Notes: a model not told the origin generated them from the letters alone. A DNA stretch of 64,000 bases from Chenopodium formosanum (GCA_024500155.1 CM044880.1:1922001-1986000), one strand, 5' to 3'. Shown: positions 44,977 to 56,912, counted from the first letter of the stretch. Numbers and translations: made by a program.

Positions 44977-45555
44977 TTATTGGTGAACAACAGTAACATT
45001 ATACCCTACAATAACAATCCCAGAAGTAACATTAAAATAGTATGTTTGGGCTATTGCATATCCACGGGCCATCCTAAAAAGCCCAGTACCACCAACAACC
45101 GGCATTTCTCTAACCGGGTTCAAGATTGAGTTCCGGCCCAATATGTTGATGGAGCTCCCATTATAAATCCCATCAACAAAGATGTAACTTAAGCCCATAA
45201 AAGAGTTCACACCTTGTTGTGAGGCTGAGCCAGAGAAGCCCTGGGCCCGGCCTATTGACTTGGACTTTGGGTCTGGACCCACAGTGAGTAGCTCGTCGAC
45301 CATATACAAGTTACCGAAGGCGAACGAGTTGTTCGGGTCAACGGGTTGGGCTTGGGCGATTAATGCAACGGTGGAGGAGTTGCCAATTGCAATTTCATGG
45401 AAGTAGAATTGTAGGACAGTTTTGTGTTCATGGTGGTTATATGGTTCTGTTTTGGCCCATGTTGATGTTTCGGGCCAATCAGCCCTACCAAGGCCCAACT
45501 TTGCCACATAAGATGTGAATATCAAATATTTCAAAATAACAAATATTAACTTCAT
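44977..45555 (-). CDS. Dirigent protein (DIR copy 5), intact frame with altered motifs
   Basis: 192-residue single-exon dirigent protein with signal peptide (MKLIFVILKYLIFTSYVAKL, cleavage about 24-25). It keeps HKTVLQFYF, IFVDGIYNGSS, NPVREMPVVGGTG, LFRMARGYAIAQ and IVGYNVTVVHQ. However, several positions constant in its neighbours differ: FYFHD is FYFHE (53-54), DDPLT is DELLT (87-91), KLVGRAQGFYG is KSIGRAQGFSG (99-109). The aspartates of FYFHD and DDPLT are among the most conserved residues of the family and sit near the substrate pocket in solved dirigent structures. The protein may have changed or lost activity, or these may be tolerated changes. N-glycosylation sequons NSS (59), NNS (75), NGS (132) and NVT (175, 187). 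It has a TATATAAA about 105 bp upstream. Confidence 0.92.
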   Translation of the reverse strand: MKLIFVILKYLIFTSYVAKLGLGRADWPETSTWAKTEPYNHHEHKTVLQFYFHEIAIGNSSTVALIAQAQPVDPNNSFAFGNLYMVDELLTVGPDPKSKSIGRAQGFSGSASQQGVNSFMGLSYIFVDGIYNGSSINILGRNSILNPVREMPVVGGTGLFRMARGYAIAQTYYFNVTSGIVIVGYNVTVVHQ

Positions 45556-45657
45556 GTTTTTCTAAATTTGGTTGCTTAAAGTTGTTGATAAATTTTCCCT
45601 AAAAAAAAATGAGTTGTTGATAAATTTGTTTGTTTGGAAAAGAGATAAAAGGGTGTG

Positions 45658-45665
45658 TTTATATA
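45658..45665 (-). promoter_or_regulatory. TATA box of DIR copy 5
   Basis: TATATAAA on the minus strand, about 105 bp upstream of the start codon, at the same spacing as in DIR copy 2. Confidence 0.6.
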
Positions 45666-46188
45666 GGGAATGTCTATCTACACAAGAATGGAGAAAGGGT
45701 TTTCATTAATGCTATTACTTGTAAAAATGATGGATTCCAACTCTTCCAAGCAACGAACACACAAGACACAACTAATTAATTTGACTTCTATTCTATATTC
45801 TATGGTGAAAACATTGCATGACTTTGCCTTAAATTGAAATTGTATAAAGTAAGTCACAAGTAATGAATCCAAAAATATTTTTATATGATTAGAATATAAA
45901 AGGTTGGCATTGACTTTTTTGATGAGCAAGGTTAGCATTGACTTTTTTAAAAAAATAATTAAATACAACCCTTATGTAGTTATGTGTTACATAAGGTTAT
46001 TATAAAGTATAATGATGGGATACTAGGATTGAGCCTTAAGAACAAGTCATTGATGTGTGTTGATGGCTTTGACAGGCAAGAAACATGTATGTCTTATCAA
46101 CAAGTAGATCTAATTTCACCATTTTCTCAATTCATTGGCAAATATAAATAGAATATAATCAAATCAACATAACTTACAATCAACCAAA
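45666..46188. other. Spacer between DIR copy 5 and the tRNA group
   Basis: No gene recognised. CAACATAACTTACAATCAAC directly upstream of the tRNA-Ala has CAA motifs, which often mark plant tRNA transcription starts. Confidence 0.5.
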
Positions 46189-46261
46189 GGGGATGTAGCT
46201 CAGATGGTAGAGCGCTCGCTTAGCATGCGAGAGGTACGGGGATCGATACCCCGCATCTCCA
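46189..46261 (+). tRNA. tRNA-Ala (AGC)
   Basis: 73 nt that folds as a full cloverleaf: acceptor GGGGATG with CATCTCC (one G-U), D arm GCTC/GAGC, anticodon stem CTCGC/GCGAG with loop TTAGCAT (anticodon AGC at 46222-46224), T arm CGGGG-ATCGATA-CCCCG (the loop begins AT instead of the usual TT), discriminator A. No intron. It reads GCU and, via inosine, other Ala codons. Only 7 bp separate it from the following tRNA, so the two may share a transcript. Confidence 0.96.
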
Positions 46262-46268
46262 AACTTAC

Positions 46269-46341
46269 GACTCCATGGCCCAATGGATAAGGCGCTGGTC
46301 TACGAAACCAGAGATTCTGGGTTCGATCCCCAGTGGAGTCG
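46269..46341 (+). tRNA. tRNA-Arg (ACG), copy 1
   Basis: 73 nt: acceptor GACTCCA/TGGAGTC, D arm GCCC/AGGC, anticodon stem CTGGT/ACCAG with loop CTACGAA (anticodon ACG), T arm CTGGG-TTCGATC-CCCAG, discriminator G. No intron. A T-rich tail (GTTTTCTTTTTT) directly downstream is a suitable RNA polymerase III terminator. No such T run lies in the 7 bp before it. Confidence 0.96.
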
Positions 46342-46472
46342 TTTTCTTTTTTATTTTTGACTTTTTGTTATTATCTGAAAGTTGTATGCTTCTTTTTTTT
46401 TTTTTTTTTTGAGGCAAGTTGTATGCTTCTTATATTAAGTATAATTGATATTGTGTTTCAAACAAACAACAA

Positions 46473-46545
46473 GACTCCGTGGCCCAATGGATAAGGCGCT
46501 GGTCTACGAAACCAGAGATTCTGGGTTCGATCCCCAGCGGAGTCG
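46473..46545 (+). tRNA. tRNA-Arg (ACG), copy 2
   Basis: Identical to copy 1 except for the last acceptor pair: GACTCCG with CGGAGTC, so A-U became G-C by two compensating changes. It lies 131 bp downstream of copy 1 and is followed by GTTTTG, a weak terminator. The intact fold argues for function. Confidence 0.96.
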
Positions 46546-47801
46546 TTTTGTATATTTTCAAGTTATTTTTTTCTCTTCTGCTAAGAGTATGTTGGCATGA
46601 AGAAGTGTACAACCTCTGGAAAACAACTGGTTTAATCACAGTTGACCATTGAGGAACAAAGATGAGTTTATCAAGTGTTAACTGAAAAGCCGGTGAGATT
46701 ATAAGGTTTTGCACTTTGTTGAATATGTGATCTCATCAGCTGCAATACTTGCAAACATGCTAAAGATCAGACCAATAGCGCGTGCTTTAGCCAAGTAAAG
46801 CAACACCAAATGAATGTTGATATAATGATATGTACAAGACTAACTGAAAAGGGATAATATTACACATGTGGCAACGGACCTATAATTTCATTCCGATGTA
46901 CAATAATGGTCTATTACAAATCATTTTTTTCGTTACCCTGAACTTCTACACTCAAGTGGTAATTTTAAATCACCATCAAATAAGAAGAAAAAGGTTAAAG
47001 CCCTTCAATCATTGGGGCTTAACAATCCAGACAGCAAATGTGAATCAAATCAGACAGCATGGCCTTTGGTACATAGGATGCTGATAAATTCTCTGTATCA
47101 TGTGGAAGAATCTACTCACATCTGCACAGATACACAACTTTTGGAATCAGAAACAATATTAGTAATAATTGTCCAAGCAGTCATATCCCCTCTGTCAATA
47201 TAAAGCACAACCATAAATAATGATTAGTAAGACGGAACGGTTATCTACCGTCTTCATTGTACCCTACTTTGAGTTGGAACAAGTTGATGTCGTGACAACA
47301 ACAGGTTGCAAGTTAATATAATAAGTGAATCATCCCATAACTTAATAAGTTCATATGAATATTCTATGAATCCAGGCCATACTCAAATCTGTAATACGAC
47401 CAATGAAAAATCTAAGACTTTTTAAAATTATTCATGCATCTAGAGACAGGATAATATTAACTTCAAATTACATTAATATTAAGATAAAGCATTTAACATT
47501 GTATTGATTCTATAAAATATTATACGATGCTATATTGATGATATGGAGTACATTTTTATAGAGTTAGTGTTGGAGCTTTATTTTGGGTGTAGTAATAATA
47601 AGCTGAACTTTACTTAAATTTAAATCATAATTTTGCAAGGAAAGACAAGAAAAGAAATCCAAGCTCATGCCAGCATGCTGGCATATCTGAGATGACACGA
47701 CAGTACGGCACACATTTAGTGGCAGATTTCACAACTTGTAATACGAAGATGCAAGAAAGCAGAAATACCTATCGTATTTGACCTAGCAGCATAATCACGT
47801 T
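46546..47801. other. Spacer / 3' region of the syntaxin-6-like gene
   Basis: No supported gene. On the minus strand AATATTGACAG-like acceptors (near 47195) and a GTATTTCTGC donor (near 47770) raise the possibility of extra 3' UTR exons for the neighbouring gene. The 94-codon frame at 46430-46714 overlaps a tRNA on the other strand and is accidental. Confidence 0.45.
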
Positions 47802-50800
47802 TCAGTTTGAGTGAACCAAATAGGGTACTGCAAAAAATCAGACAGACAAAACATTTAGATCTTCATTTCAAAGGTAAGATAAGAATATTACACAGAAAAT
47901 GAAGCAACAGCATATTTCAAGTTCAGACACGCAGGATATTACAGAGGAAAAAAAGTGATTGTTTCCATGTCCTTCAACAAGATATGGAGGTTTATCATAC
48001 AGGCTGCTATGAGACATGCATTACTACAACATAGGCCACATACCCATACCATAGGTGATTAGCAACAATTTAACTTCACCAAATGAATTAAATTACTTTG
48101 CAGCCAAAACCCTACCACATGTACTAGAAAATAATCTTGCCCAACAACTTTAATGCTCCCATTTCTAAATGCACATCAAGGTTCAACTCTTGAGCCAATC
48201 TTCAAATGAAGACAATTTGACAAACATTGAACATATAACCTTGTTCATCATCAATAAAAGCGGAAGGATAATGAAGGCTCAGTGGCAGAATACATCAACA
48301 TCATCCACTAGCAAATTTGCATTCTTGCATGCTTCAGATAACGAAGCTCAGTCAAAAAGAACCTACTGATATTTCTTGGCTTACAGGTGAAAGGAAGAAA
48401 TTTCTATTCAAAACTAAATTTTCAAATTAGTCAGCAATATAAATATGAGTATTGACTATCGAGTAAGGCACTCAATTCCCTACATATCTTCCTAGCATCA
48501 ATCATCCTTCAAAGGAAATGCATTCTCATTTGTTTCATAAAGTTGAAATGCTTTCCAGCTTTACTCTAGAGGATAGTAAAACTTTCCAAAAGATGTATTT
48601 TTCTTCAACTATAAGGTATAAGCCACAAATCATTATCCATTTTCAATGAAGCCAAAGATTTACTATTCTTTTGGATTACAATGAACTGGACTCAGTGAAA
48701 TTTCTGTGCTTAATTGTTGATTATATGTAAAAGCAGTCAGTGTGATGACAATTGGATCAAAGGAGGAACCCACTCTTCACTATATATAAGGTTGTGTACA
48801 ATCAAATCCCTCAATGCTGTTTAGGAGCTTATTTGGAGGCATTTGGGCAATATAATAGTGTGACGTATAAACATACTATATCTCACTAGTCGAGGGAGGA
48901 ACTAATGCATACAAGAAGGTAGATTATGAAATATAAAGGTTATAATGTCTGCAAACTTTGCAGTGGATTAATTTTTTGACTTCTTAAGGAATGTACTTAC
49001 CCAGCAGGAAAATTGATAGCATCAAAATGAGTATGAGTCGCATGGAAGAGCTCAACTGCAAGCGTCTTGAGCCTTGCATCCTATTATTTAAACCACCGGA
49101 GCATGTAAAAAGCTGAAAAAAGTAATTGTTAGTGGTAGTTCGTAGGTATCATGGTCAATGAATAATTAATCAAAATAAACAAGAGATAGAGGGGTGATCC
49201 CCTAAATGACAAGGATTTTAATTCTAACATAGTGCAATAACTTCAATCAACAAGAGAGGCAGGGGACAGGAGTAGAGCAGTATCATGTAATTCAATGCTA
49301 TCCAGAGCTACATTAGTATTAATAAATCTACAATTTTGGCTTGGAGATTGTAAAAGCTTTTGAATAATCAAACAAAACAGAGCAGAAATATGAATAAATC
49401 AAGGGGGAGGAAAGGCCATCAATTGGGAACTAAAAATTTATAGAATTCCTTTTCCAAGTGCAAGAGTTGAGGGGGAAAACGGGTGATTTGTAATGACTGA
49501 AATATTTAAATCACAATTCTGCAGGAATTGAGCATTAATTTGTGGAGATAAGTTCAGCTAACCTTATTAATGCAACTAATTCCTCTGAATTGAAGTAAAT
49601 TTGACGTTTTGAAGCCCTTCACCTTTGGTGTGGCCTCGATGGTTGACATAGTACTCATATTATCATCTCCGTTAGGAATCACAATCTTTAAAGAACCAGA
49701 ATTTGGTGATATATGAGTCCTCTTTGCACTGCGTGTTCTATCAGCGTCACAATTCATATCCCCCCGTGTCCCAAGTGCTTCCCTTGCACTTAGTTCTATG
49801 AGAGAAATAGGTTGTTCCATGTTAATCACAATATCATCTTTTAATGCAGGTGAACCTTTTCCCTGCATGTTGGATGCTGCACTGGTACTAGTGCTACAAG
49901 CAGCAAAGTCCAAATCTTTTTTCTTACATAAATTCTCTTCTGTTAGACTATTGGAAGATTTCGCAATTTTATTTCTTGCACTCTTAGTGAACGTTTCAGA
50001 ACCAGAGAGGAACATAGCCAGGTCATCTCGTTCATCTTCATCCAAATTCACCCATCGAAATGGTTGCTTTCCTTCCTCATTCAACGTATCCCTCAATGTA
50101 TCTTCAACACGGGTTATCAAGCTTTCAATGGCAACAAGGAATTGCTGGTGCCTTGCCATTCTACTATGATCGCGGCAATTTCCATAACTTAACCTCACAG
50201 CCTTCTCAAACTCTTCCAACTAATACCAAAAAACAATTATTACTAAATAACTCAAACGAACATCATAAATCAGACAACACACTACAGTTTGTACATACAG
50301 TTAGAACAGCTAAACAGAAATAATATTGGCAAGTACCTGCCATTTCGCAGTGCCAAGAGCTGTTTGAACTTCACGACGAAGCTCATCTAAATCATTCGAA
50401 GATAATCCATCTTTCTTCTGTCTAATCCATAATCGATAAGCTGATTCCAAGCTGAAGGAAACACCATTGAATTAATTACAAAACACCCCTTATAAAATTT
50501 TGATTGTTACCTAAGATTCTGGACTCAATGATTCATTTCCAACCATAGATACATTTCAATTTCACTCTTTACCTCAATAAAGATGCTCATAATTTCATCC
50601 TAAAACTAACATAGTTTGAAAATAATATATATAAAACAATAGAATAATCCAAAAACACTAAATAAAGAATACAGGAAAACATCTACAGACAAAATCCATT
50701 CACACTGACTAAAATTTGTACAGCATCATGATCATACCCCAAAAATAATTATACGAACAGCAATAATTATGCAATATTACAAACTTTATTAATATAATTA

Positions 50801-51041
50801 AACTAAAAACTACAACCCATAAAATACTGGCAAAAATAAACCCTCTTTTACCAACCACCCAAAAAAATATAAAATTAAAAAGAAAAAAAAAAACCAAAAA
50901 TCCATGAAAAAAATAAAGGAAACCCAGATCGGAAAAAACCTAGAATAAGTAAACATACACGTCGGCAGATTCTTGAACTTCTTCAGCAGCAGAGAAAAAC
51001 GCATCCCTTTGCCATAAATCAAAAGAATTAGAGACCAACAT
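47802..51041 (-). CDS. Syntaxin-6 N-terminal-domain, tail-anchored protein (At2g18860/At4g30240-like)
   Basis: Five coding exons: 51041-50959, 50451-50337, 50219-49563, 49112-49001, 47827-47802; 993 nt, 330 residues. All introns are GT-AG and every phase matches. The N-terminus (MLVSNSFDLWQRDAFFSAAE, then EVQESADVLESAYRLWIR and ALGTAKWQLEEFEKAVRLSY) is a three-helix bundle typical of the syntaxin-6 N-terminal family, which acts in trans-Golgi/endosome trafficking. A long polar middle part (RWVNLDEDERDDLAMFLSGS, then low complexity) follows. A hydrophobic tail anchor (LILILMLSIFLLV) ends the protein 7 residues later. I see no SNARE heptad motif, as in this plant-specific subgroup. The last small exon (26 nt) is the least certain. 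Confidence 0.88.
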
Positions 51042-51450
51042 TCTTAAAATTCAAAAAAATAGTTCAAATCAATTATAAATTGATTGAAATAATCGAATTT
51101 AATCCGCCCAAAGCAAGAAATTAGGGGGAAAAATAAGTTTAAGGGGTAAAGATTCTGAAGAAATTAGTATTATAGTTGTTGGGGTAGGATGGATAAGGGT
51201 TTTGGGGATTTTGCTTTCTTCTTCTTTATTCCTCTTTTGATTGAAGAGAAAGAAGAAGAAACTGAAAGCAAAATAAAGAAAGAGGAGAGAGAAAGAAGGG
51301 TGGTTTTGCAGGCAATAAATCCAAGGAGGAGGAGGATGGTGGGAATCCTTTTTTGCTTTCTTTTTTATTATTGTGTTGTGTTTTTGGTAGAATTATTAAA
51401 TAATTTTCCATGTTTTTTGTTAAGTAGGACAAGATGATGAAGGGAAAAGG
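51042..51450 (-). promoter_or_regulatory. Promoter and leader region of the syntaxin-6-like gene
   Basis: On the minus strand the region upstream of ATG 51041 contains a CT-rich leader-like stretch (51225-51300 in plus orientation is GAGAAAGAAGAAGAAACTGA and similar). A frame at 51189-51437 on the plus strand follows this purine-rich composition and is not a credible gene. Confidence 0.4.
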
Positions 51451-52929
51451 TAAACTAATTCTATTAGGATTTTTTAATGAGAATTGAGAAATCTAATTTG
51501 TGGAAGAGAGCTAATGTTGGCATCTGGTTATTGGTCTTTCTTTTCTTTTTAATACAAATTATAATAAGAATTACGAAGTATAATATTACAATAAAGGTTA
51601 CATATGTCATCTAAAATCATATACTTGTCTCCGTAAAAAAATAAAAAAATAAAAAAATAAAAAAAAATAGATATCCTTGTATAGTTTATGTTATTGAAAA
51701 AGAATATGTAATAGTGTTCTAATTTTATTATTATTATTATTATTATTTTTTGACACAAACCGGAAGCACTAATTTTATTAAGACATCAAGTTTGCAATAT
51801 CGTATTAGTAATTAATTTTTTAGATACTCGGTATATAAGTTTAGCAAAATAAGTTCATATAAATTTTAAATTCTTATTGATATATGTCATATACTCCATA
51901 TATATGTGTACAAGTGTATGTAAATTGTGTTGTTAAAAAAAAAAAGTGTATGTATGTTGTATTACATTGTATATCATATGCGGAATTAATCATATTATTA
52001 GCTTATTAATTAATGGTGGGTCGTTCGAACATTAAAAGTCAATTAGATGAATCCTTTATGATGACAAGATTAAGGAAAGAATACAATACTTACAATAAAT
52101 TTTCTTTAGAGAAATTAACATCAAGGGTGCATTAAGTTGGTGGGAATCCTCTAGCCTATATTTTGACAATTGTATAAACGGCAAAAACAGAATTCATTTG
52201 AAGCATCAAGTGACTAGTCTTTGGAGACTTAATAGTGTTTACTTATTCCTCAGTACTCACAAATTACAGATCATAAGTTGTTATAGTATACTTCTTTATA
52301 AGTTTATTAGTTGTCTCCTCTAACGTTTCCCAATTGCAAGCTAGGATTATTATTTTTTTTTCTTCTAAAATAATTATTAAAAGCACTTGTGACTTTATTT
52401 TTTTAACAATATGTTTCGCCGACATTTGTAAACAATTTGGTCAACAACAATACATGCAAATTAAAGAAAATAATTAGTTATATAAAGTTATAATTAAGGA
52501 GAAAAGTGGGGAAAATACTACTCTATATCACCAAGTTGTTATTCTCTTTATTTGAAATCAATAATCACGTTGATAATGTAATTTAGACAATAAGAACTCT
52601 GTGAGTCCAAGAATACTTTAATTGATAACGTAATTAAGGTAAAATAAGGAAGGAAGGGAGAAAGAAAAAAAATAAAAGAAGGAAGCAGGGGTGGTTGGTT
52701 CATATTGTCGTTGGCCCGCCAACTAATACTGATTTTATCAAAGCTGGCAAATCCTGCACCGTAATATACTACGAACACGGAGTATTACCATTCCCCTTTT
52801 CTTTTCCTTTTTTCTAGGGAGACTAAGCATATACCAAGTATTTCTCTAGGTACGTTAGTACATAGTATCTTTATACTAATGGGGATATTATGAATACTAA
52901 TCCAGAGTTTTTTCAGTTTATTTTGTATT
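51451..52929. other. AT-rich spacer
   Basis: No gene. It contains an (AAAAAAT)n-like tract near 51637-51669 and a (TTA)n microsatellite near 51725-51747. Confidence 0.5.
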
Positions 52930-53300
52930 CTGGGCTACTTGTTTTTGGAGTTACTTGTAGCCTTGTAGGTGTTACTTATAGGATGTTACTTGTATTTTAG
53001 GGTTACTTATATGGGTTAATTGTATTTTGAGGTTACTTGTATGGGTTGAGTAACACCTACAAGTAACCCCAGATCAAAATCTCGTTCCAAACCAGTAACA
53101 CCTTATACAAGTAATCCCAAAATACAAGTAACACCTACAAGTAATAACCCCTGACCAAAACCAATAAACATCATACAAGTAACCCTAAAATACAAGCAAC
53201 TATGATAAAACCATCCAGTAACACCCATACAAGTAACCCCATAATACAAGTAACCCCTGACAAAACCAGTAACACCATACAAGTAATGCATGCCGCACCA
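52930..53300. repeat. Minisatellite in inverted orientation
   Basis: The left arm (52945-53045) has repeats of GGTTACTTGTATTTT and GGTGTTACTT. The right arm (53046-53290) has their reverse complements, AAAATACAAGTAACACC and ACAAGTAACCCC, about eight copies. The switch is at GGGTTGAGTAACACC near 53035-53052. The two arms could fold on each other; no gene is present. Confidence 0.85.
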
Positions 53301-54509
53301 TGTGGCCAGCCGCATACAAAAATTTGTGATACTTATCTTATGTAAGAAAAACAAAAACCAAAATATGATTACTATGAAACCTATTGATTATTTCTAATAT
53401 TTTTCATTTGTTGAAGGTATGGAAATTGAGCCTATTGAGGTTATAATGTCCTAGAGCTAAGGATGGGTGATGAGAATCGATTTCAAATCTATTGGAATCG
53501 GGAAGGAAGCACTAACTAATTGAGTTATCTCTCACTCTCTTTTGAACACGTTACCTACCTATATTTTGAGATCAAATTTTATGAGGCCAAAGCTAATGAT
53601 GGCTTCTTTTTTTTTTTTTTTTTAAATGATGCTTCTGTTTCTCACTAACTAAACATAAATTACTTTAAATGTTGGATTAAATCGTTCTAGTTTGTATGTA
53701 TGAGTCGTATGATTTTGTTGTCAATTTTTCGTTAACAAGTTGATATTATGCTTTTTTTTTTTTAGTTTTTTCTAAAGTGATTAGCTTAAGACATAAAAAA
53801 AACAAAGTACATTGCAAATTATTATTTATTTTATTTATTTATTTTTTTTAAAAAAAAAAGAAACTCTCATTTTATTTTTTTTACTCATAATGAAATGATT
53901 ATTGCACGTACTGATCTATATATGAAGTATTAATTTTTGACACTGCTGGCTTCTCCTTGCAAGTTGCAACTTGTAAGTGTTTTTCATACAAGACTATTTT
54001 CACATAACATAAGACCATTTTCCACGTTGAAAATTATGTTAACATCATTTTTAAAGAGGAAAAGAAAATTCATTTTGATTATTATATGTTAGGACTTTAA
54101 AAGTTACAATAAGTTTAATTTAGTCTAAAACGTACAAATTAAAGTAATCGACAGAAACTTTATAAATTCCATAAAACAAGGCACTATACTATACAATTAT
54201 TGGTAGCAACATACTTTAATTTTTCCTAAATTATACTTGTATAAAATTTTAACAAGATTTATAGATTCGTATGGTAGTGACTGGAGACAGTTTGGCATAA
54301 TAATGACGTCCAAGTTGTATGAACATCATCAAATGAATACCTAACAAGTGTTGCCTGGCATAGTGCCTTGTCAACCTCATTCAAACAACCTTCGCAATAC
54401 TTGGAACTTGATTATGGAGCTACCGTAACCGTTTTGATGTATTCTTATTACTTATATGTTTTTATATTGAATCATTTACTTAATTTGCCTTAAAATAATC
54501 TTACTGAAT

Positions 54510-54561
<52 letters not shown>

Positions 54562-55975
54562 CCAAATCAAAAGACAGTTTTGTATTGATATTATTATATA
54601 CCCGTTGTTATTATACTTCTATCATTAAGTACGATCAAATGAAGCTTGACTAACTTAGTAAGACTTTATATTTCAATTCGATCAATAGGTCATCTAGGTT
54701 TCAAATATTGTCAGCTGAGGGTGTTTGGGGCCTTGGAGGTGAGGATTTCTTTATTACTCTTTTTCCGTACTTTTAAGTGTCTATAGATCCTGTAAATATT
54801 ACACTAAAAACTTTATATACTTATATAGGTTAAAATCTAGTTGGGGCCTTTACTACCCCGGCCCCCAACTATCAAAATGTTTATCCCGCTAACCCAAACA
54901 AGATTGTGTGAAAAATTTGGAACTAAGTTGTAGATAAGTCCAGAATTGATAAAAGGTTACAAAAATTTCCAGCCTCTAAAGATTTAGTAACCTCTGTCGG
55001 TAGTGACAAAATCAGTTGATTGATAACAACGTTCTAACAGGCACAGTATTTATGTGCAAAAAGCAGACTATTAAGAGAACAGCAATAAATAAACATTTCC
55101 TTTCACCAAATTATAAATGTCTTAAATTTTCAACTCAAAGTGCATGATTGACCCCTTTGTGAATTGTGGCTGCGCTTCATAATAATAATAATAATAATAA
55201 GTCACTCAAAACACATGAAAAAACTTCAAGTCAAATTTGACATCCACCATGCCACCTCACGTTTGCATGTTTGCACGCTCTTTAGTTGATTAATACTCCG
55301 ATTATGAGGGGATAAATTTTTTCTTTTACACGGTTGTACAATTGGTTTTAAGAAAGAACTTCACTTTAGGTTTTTGTAGTCGGCTATGTGCTTCTCTCTC
55401 CTATCTTAACTAGGATATTTTCTATATATGTAGTATAACTAATAGGAACTACGTAGTATTTTCATATTTTCACGAACTGACATGACTTTAATTTTTGGGT
55501 ATTAAGGTATGACTCCGATTGAAGTGTATATACAAAACCAAAAAATATTTTATATGATTGATGTTTATTAAATTAATGTGTTAAGAGTCCGTGTTCAGTG
55601 CCACAGCGATAAAATCTATATAAGTGATCACAGTGAACAAACGCAATGCATGGTTACCTACGTATGTTTGTTACTTTAACTAGCAGCCACCTATATTGTT
55701 TATCTTTTGGTGATATGGTTTTCTTCTTTAGAAAGCACTACTGATGGTATTTAGATAGAGAGAGTCAGCAAGCATGATATAATATAATATTAATATAATT
55801 AGGTCCTATATTCCCTTCAACTCCTTTGGTGGGAAAATGTTCCATCAGCGATTAGTTGGAACGAAGCAACTTTTATTTATTTTGGATATTTCTCACCTTA
55901 CATTTAAATTATACACCTCTTTGTCTTTAAAATAAGATCTTCATTGAGGCTCATAAGGACCAAACTCTTGCATTG
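53301..55975. other. AT-rich spacer
   Basis: No gene recognised. It contains poly-T tracts (53607-53623, and 50 T at 54512-54561) and a (TAA)n microsatellite at about 55181-55200. Confidence 0.5.
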
Positions 55976-56295
55976 CACTCCATCCGTCTCATAATATAGT
56001 TTTTGTTTAATTGTTTGTGTTTTTTACGGTATTTAAGAAATAGGAGGAAAAAGTGATTGAAGTACATTAATAAAAGTGATAAGTACAATTGTAGACAAAA
56101 GTTAGAAAGAGAAAGTGGTAAAAAGTGAAGTATAAGGTATGTGCAAAATTCAAGGTTAATTTAAGAAGTACAATGAATAAAGTTAAAAAATGAGGGTATA
56201 AGGGTCTTCACATACTATCCAAAAATAGAAACAAGAATAACATTTTGGATCTCCAAAATTAAAAACAGGAACTATATTATGGGAATGAGGGAGTA
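55976..56295. mobile_element. Stowaway-like MITE
   Basis: The left end, CTCCATCCGTCTCATAATAT then AG, is the inverse of the right end AACTATATTATGGGAATGAG then GGAG. The target TA is kept on the right (56294-56295), while the left copy reads CA. About 320 bp, no coding sequence. Confidence 0.82.
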
Positions 56296-56817
56296 TAATT
56301 TAAATTGAATTATATAGAAATTTTATTGCTATAAGTTGATAAATCATAACATATAAGTAGTAGTGTAGTACTATTATTTGAAGATTTTAACCAAGAAGGT
56401 TGTATCTTGTCTAAAACATATAGAAATGTGAATCTTAAGATATTTACCTTTTGTTCTAAATCATCTTGGTTATGTACATTGTAATGACTTTATTTTTTAT
56501 TTATTTTTTTTTTTTTTTTGACGGGTTGTAATGACTTTATTTGGTACATCCCATGAGATCTTCATAGAAGGAGTTTGTCAGACCAATGCTTAGTTGGTAG
56601 GCCGCAGGCCTGTGTGTTATATTATACGGGCCTTCAGCCCTTCACTTTACCTGTTAAAATAAAAGTTTGGGCTTTATTGTACATTAAAATCATTGATGTT
56701 GGACCATTTTTGTAATATTACGTGATTGAAATATGACTATATGGGCCTTGGTGATTTTCTACAGTCAGAAATTCACAATGACCACTAAAATTGTACTTGT
56801 AGTTTTTGTACGGTAAA

Positions 56818-56912
56818 TACTATTTCCGTTTCATATTATGTGCAACAAAGGAGTATTATTTGTGAGACATAAAATATTCCTTTGTTACACATAATAAGAA
56901 ACGGAGGTAGTA
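56818..56912. mobile_element. Very short Stowaway-like hairpin element
   Basis: 95 bp that is nearly one long inverted repeat: TACTATTTCCGTTTCATATT then ATGTGCAACAAAGGA, against TCCTTTGTTACACATAATAA then GAAACGGAGGTAGTA, with about 25 bp between. TA at each edge. Confidence 0.8.
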
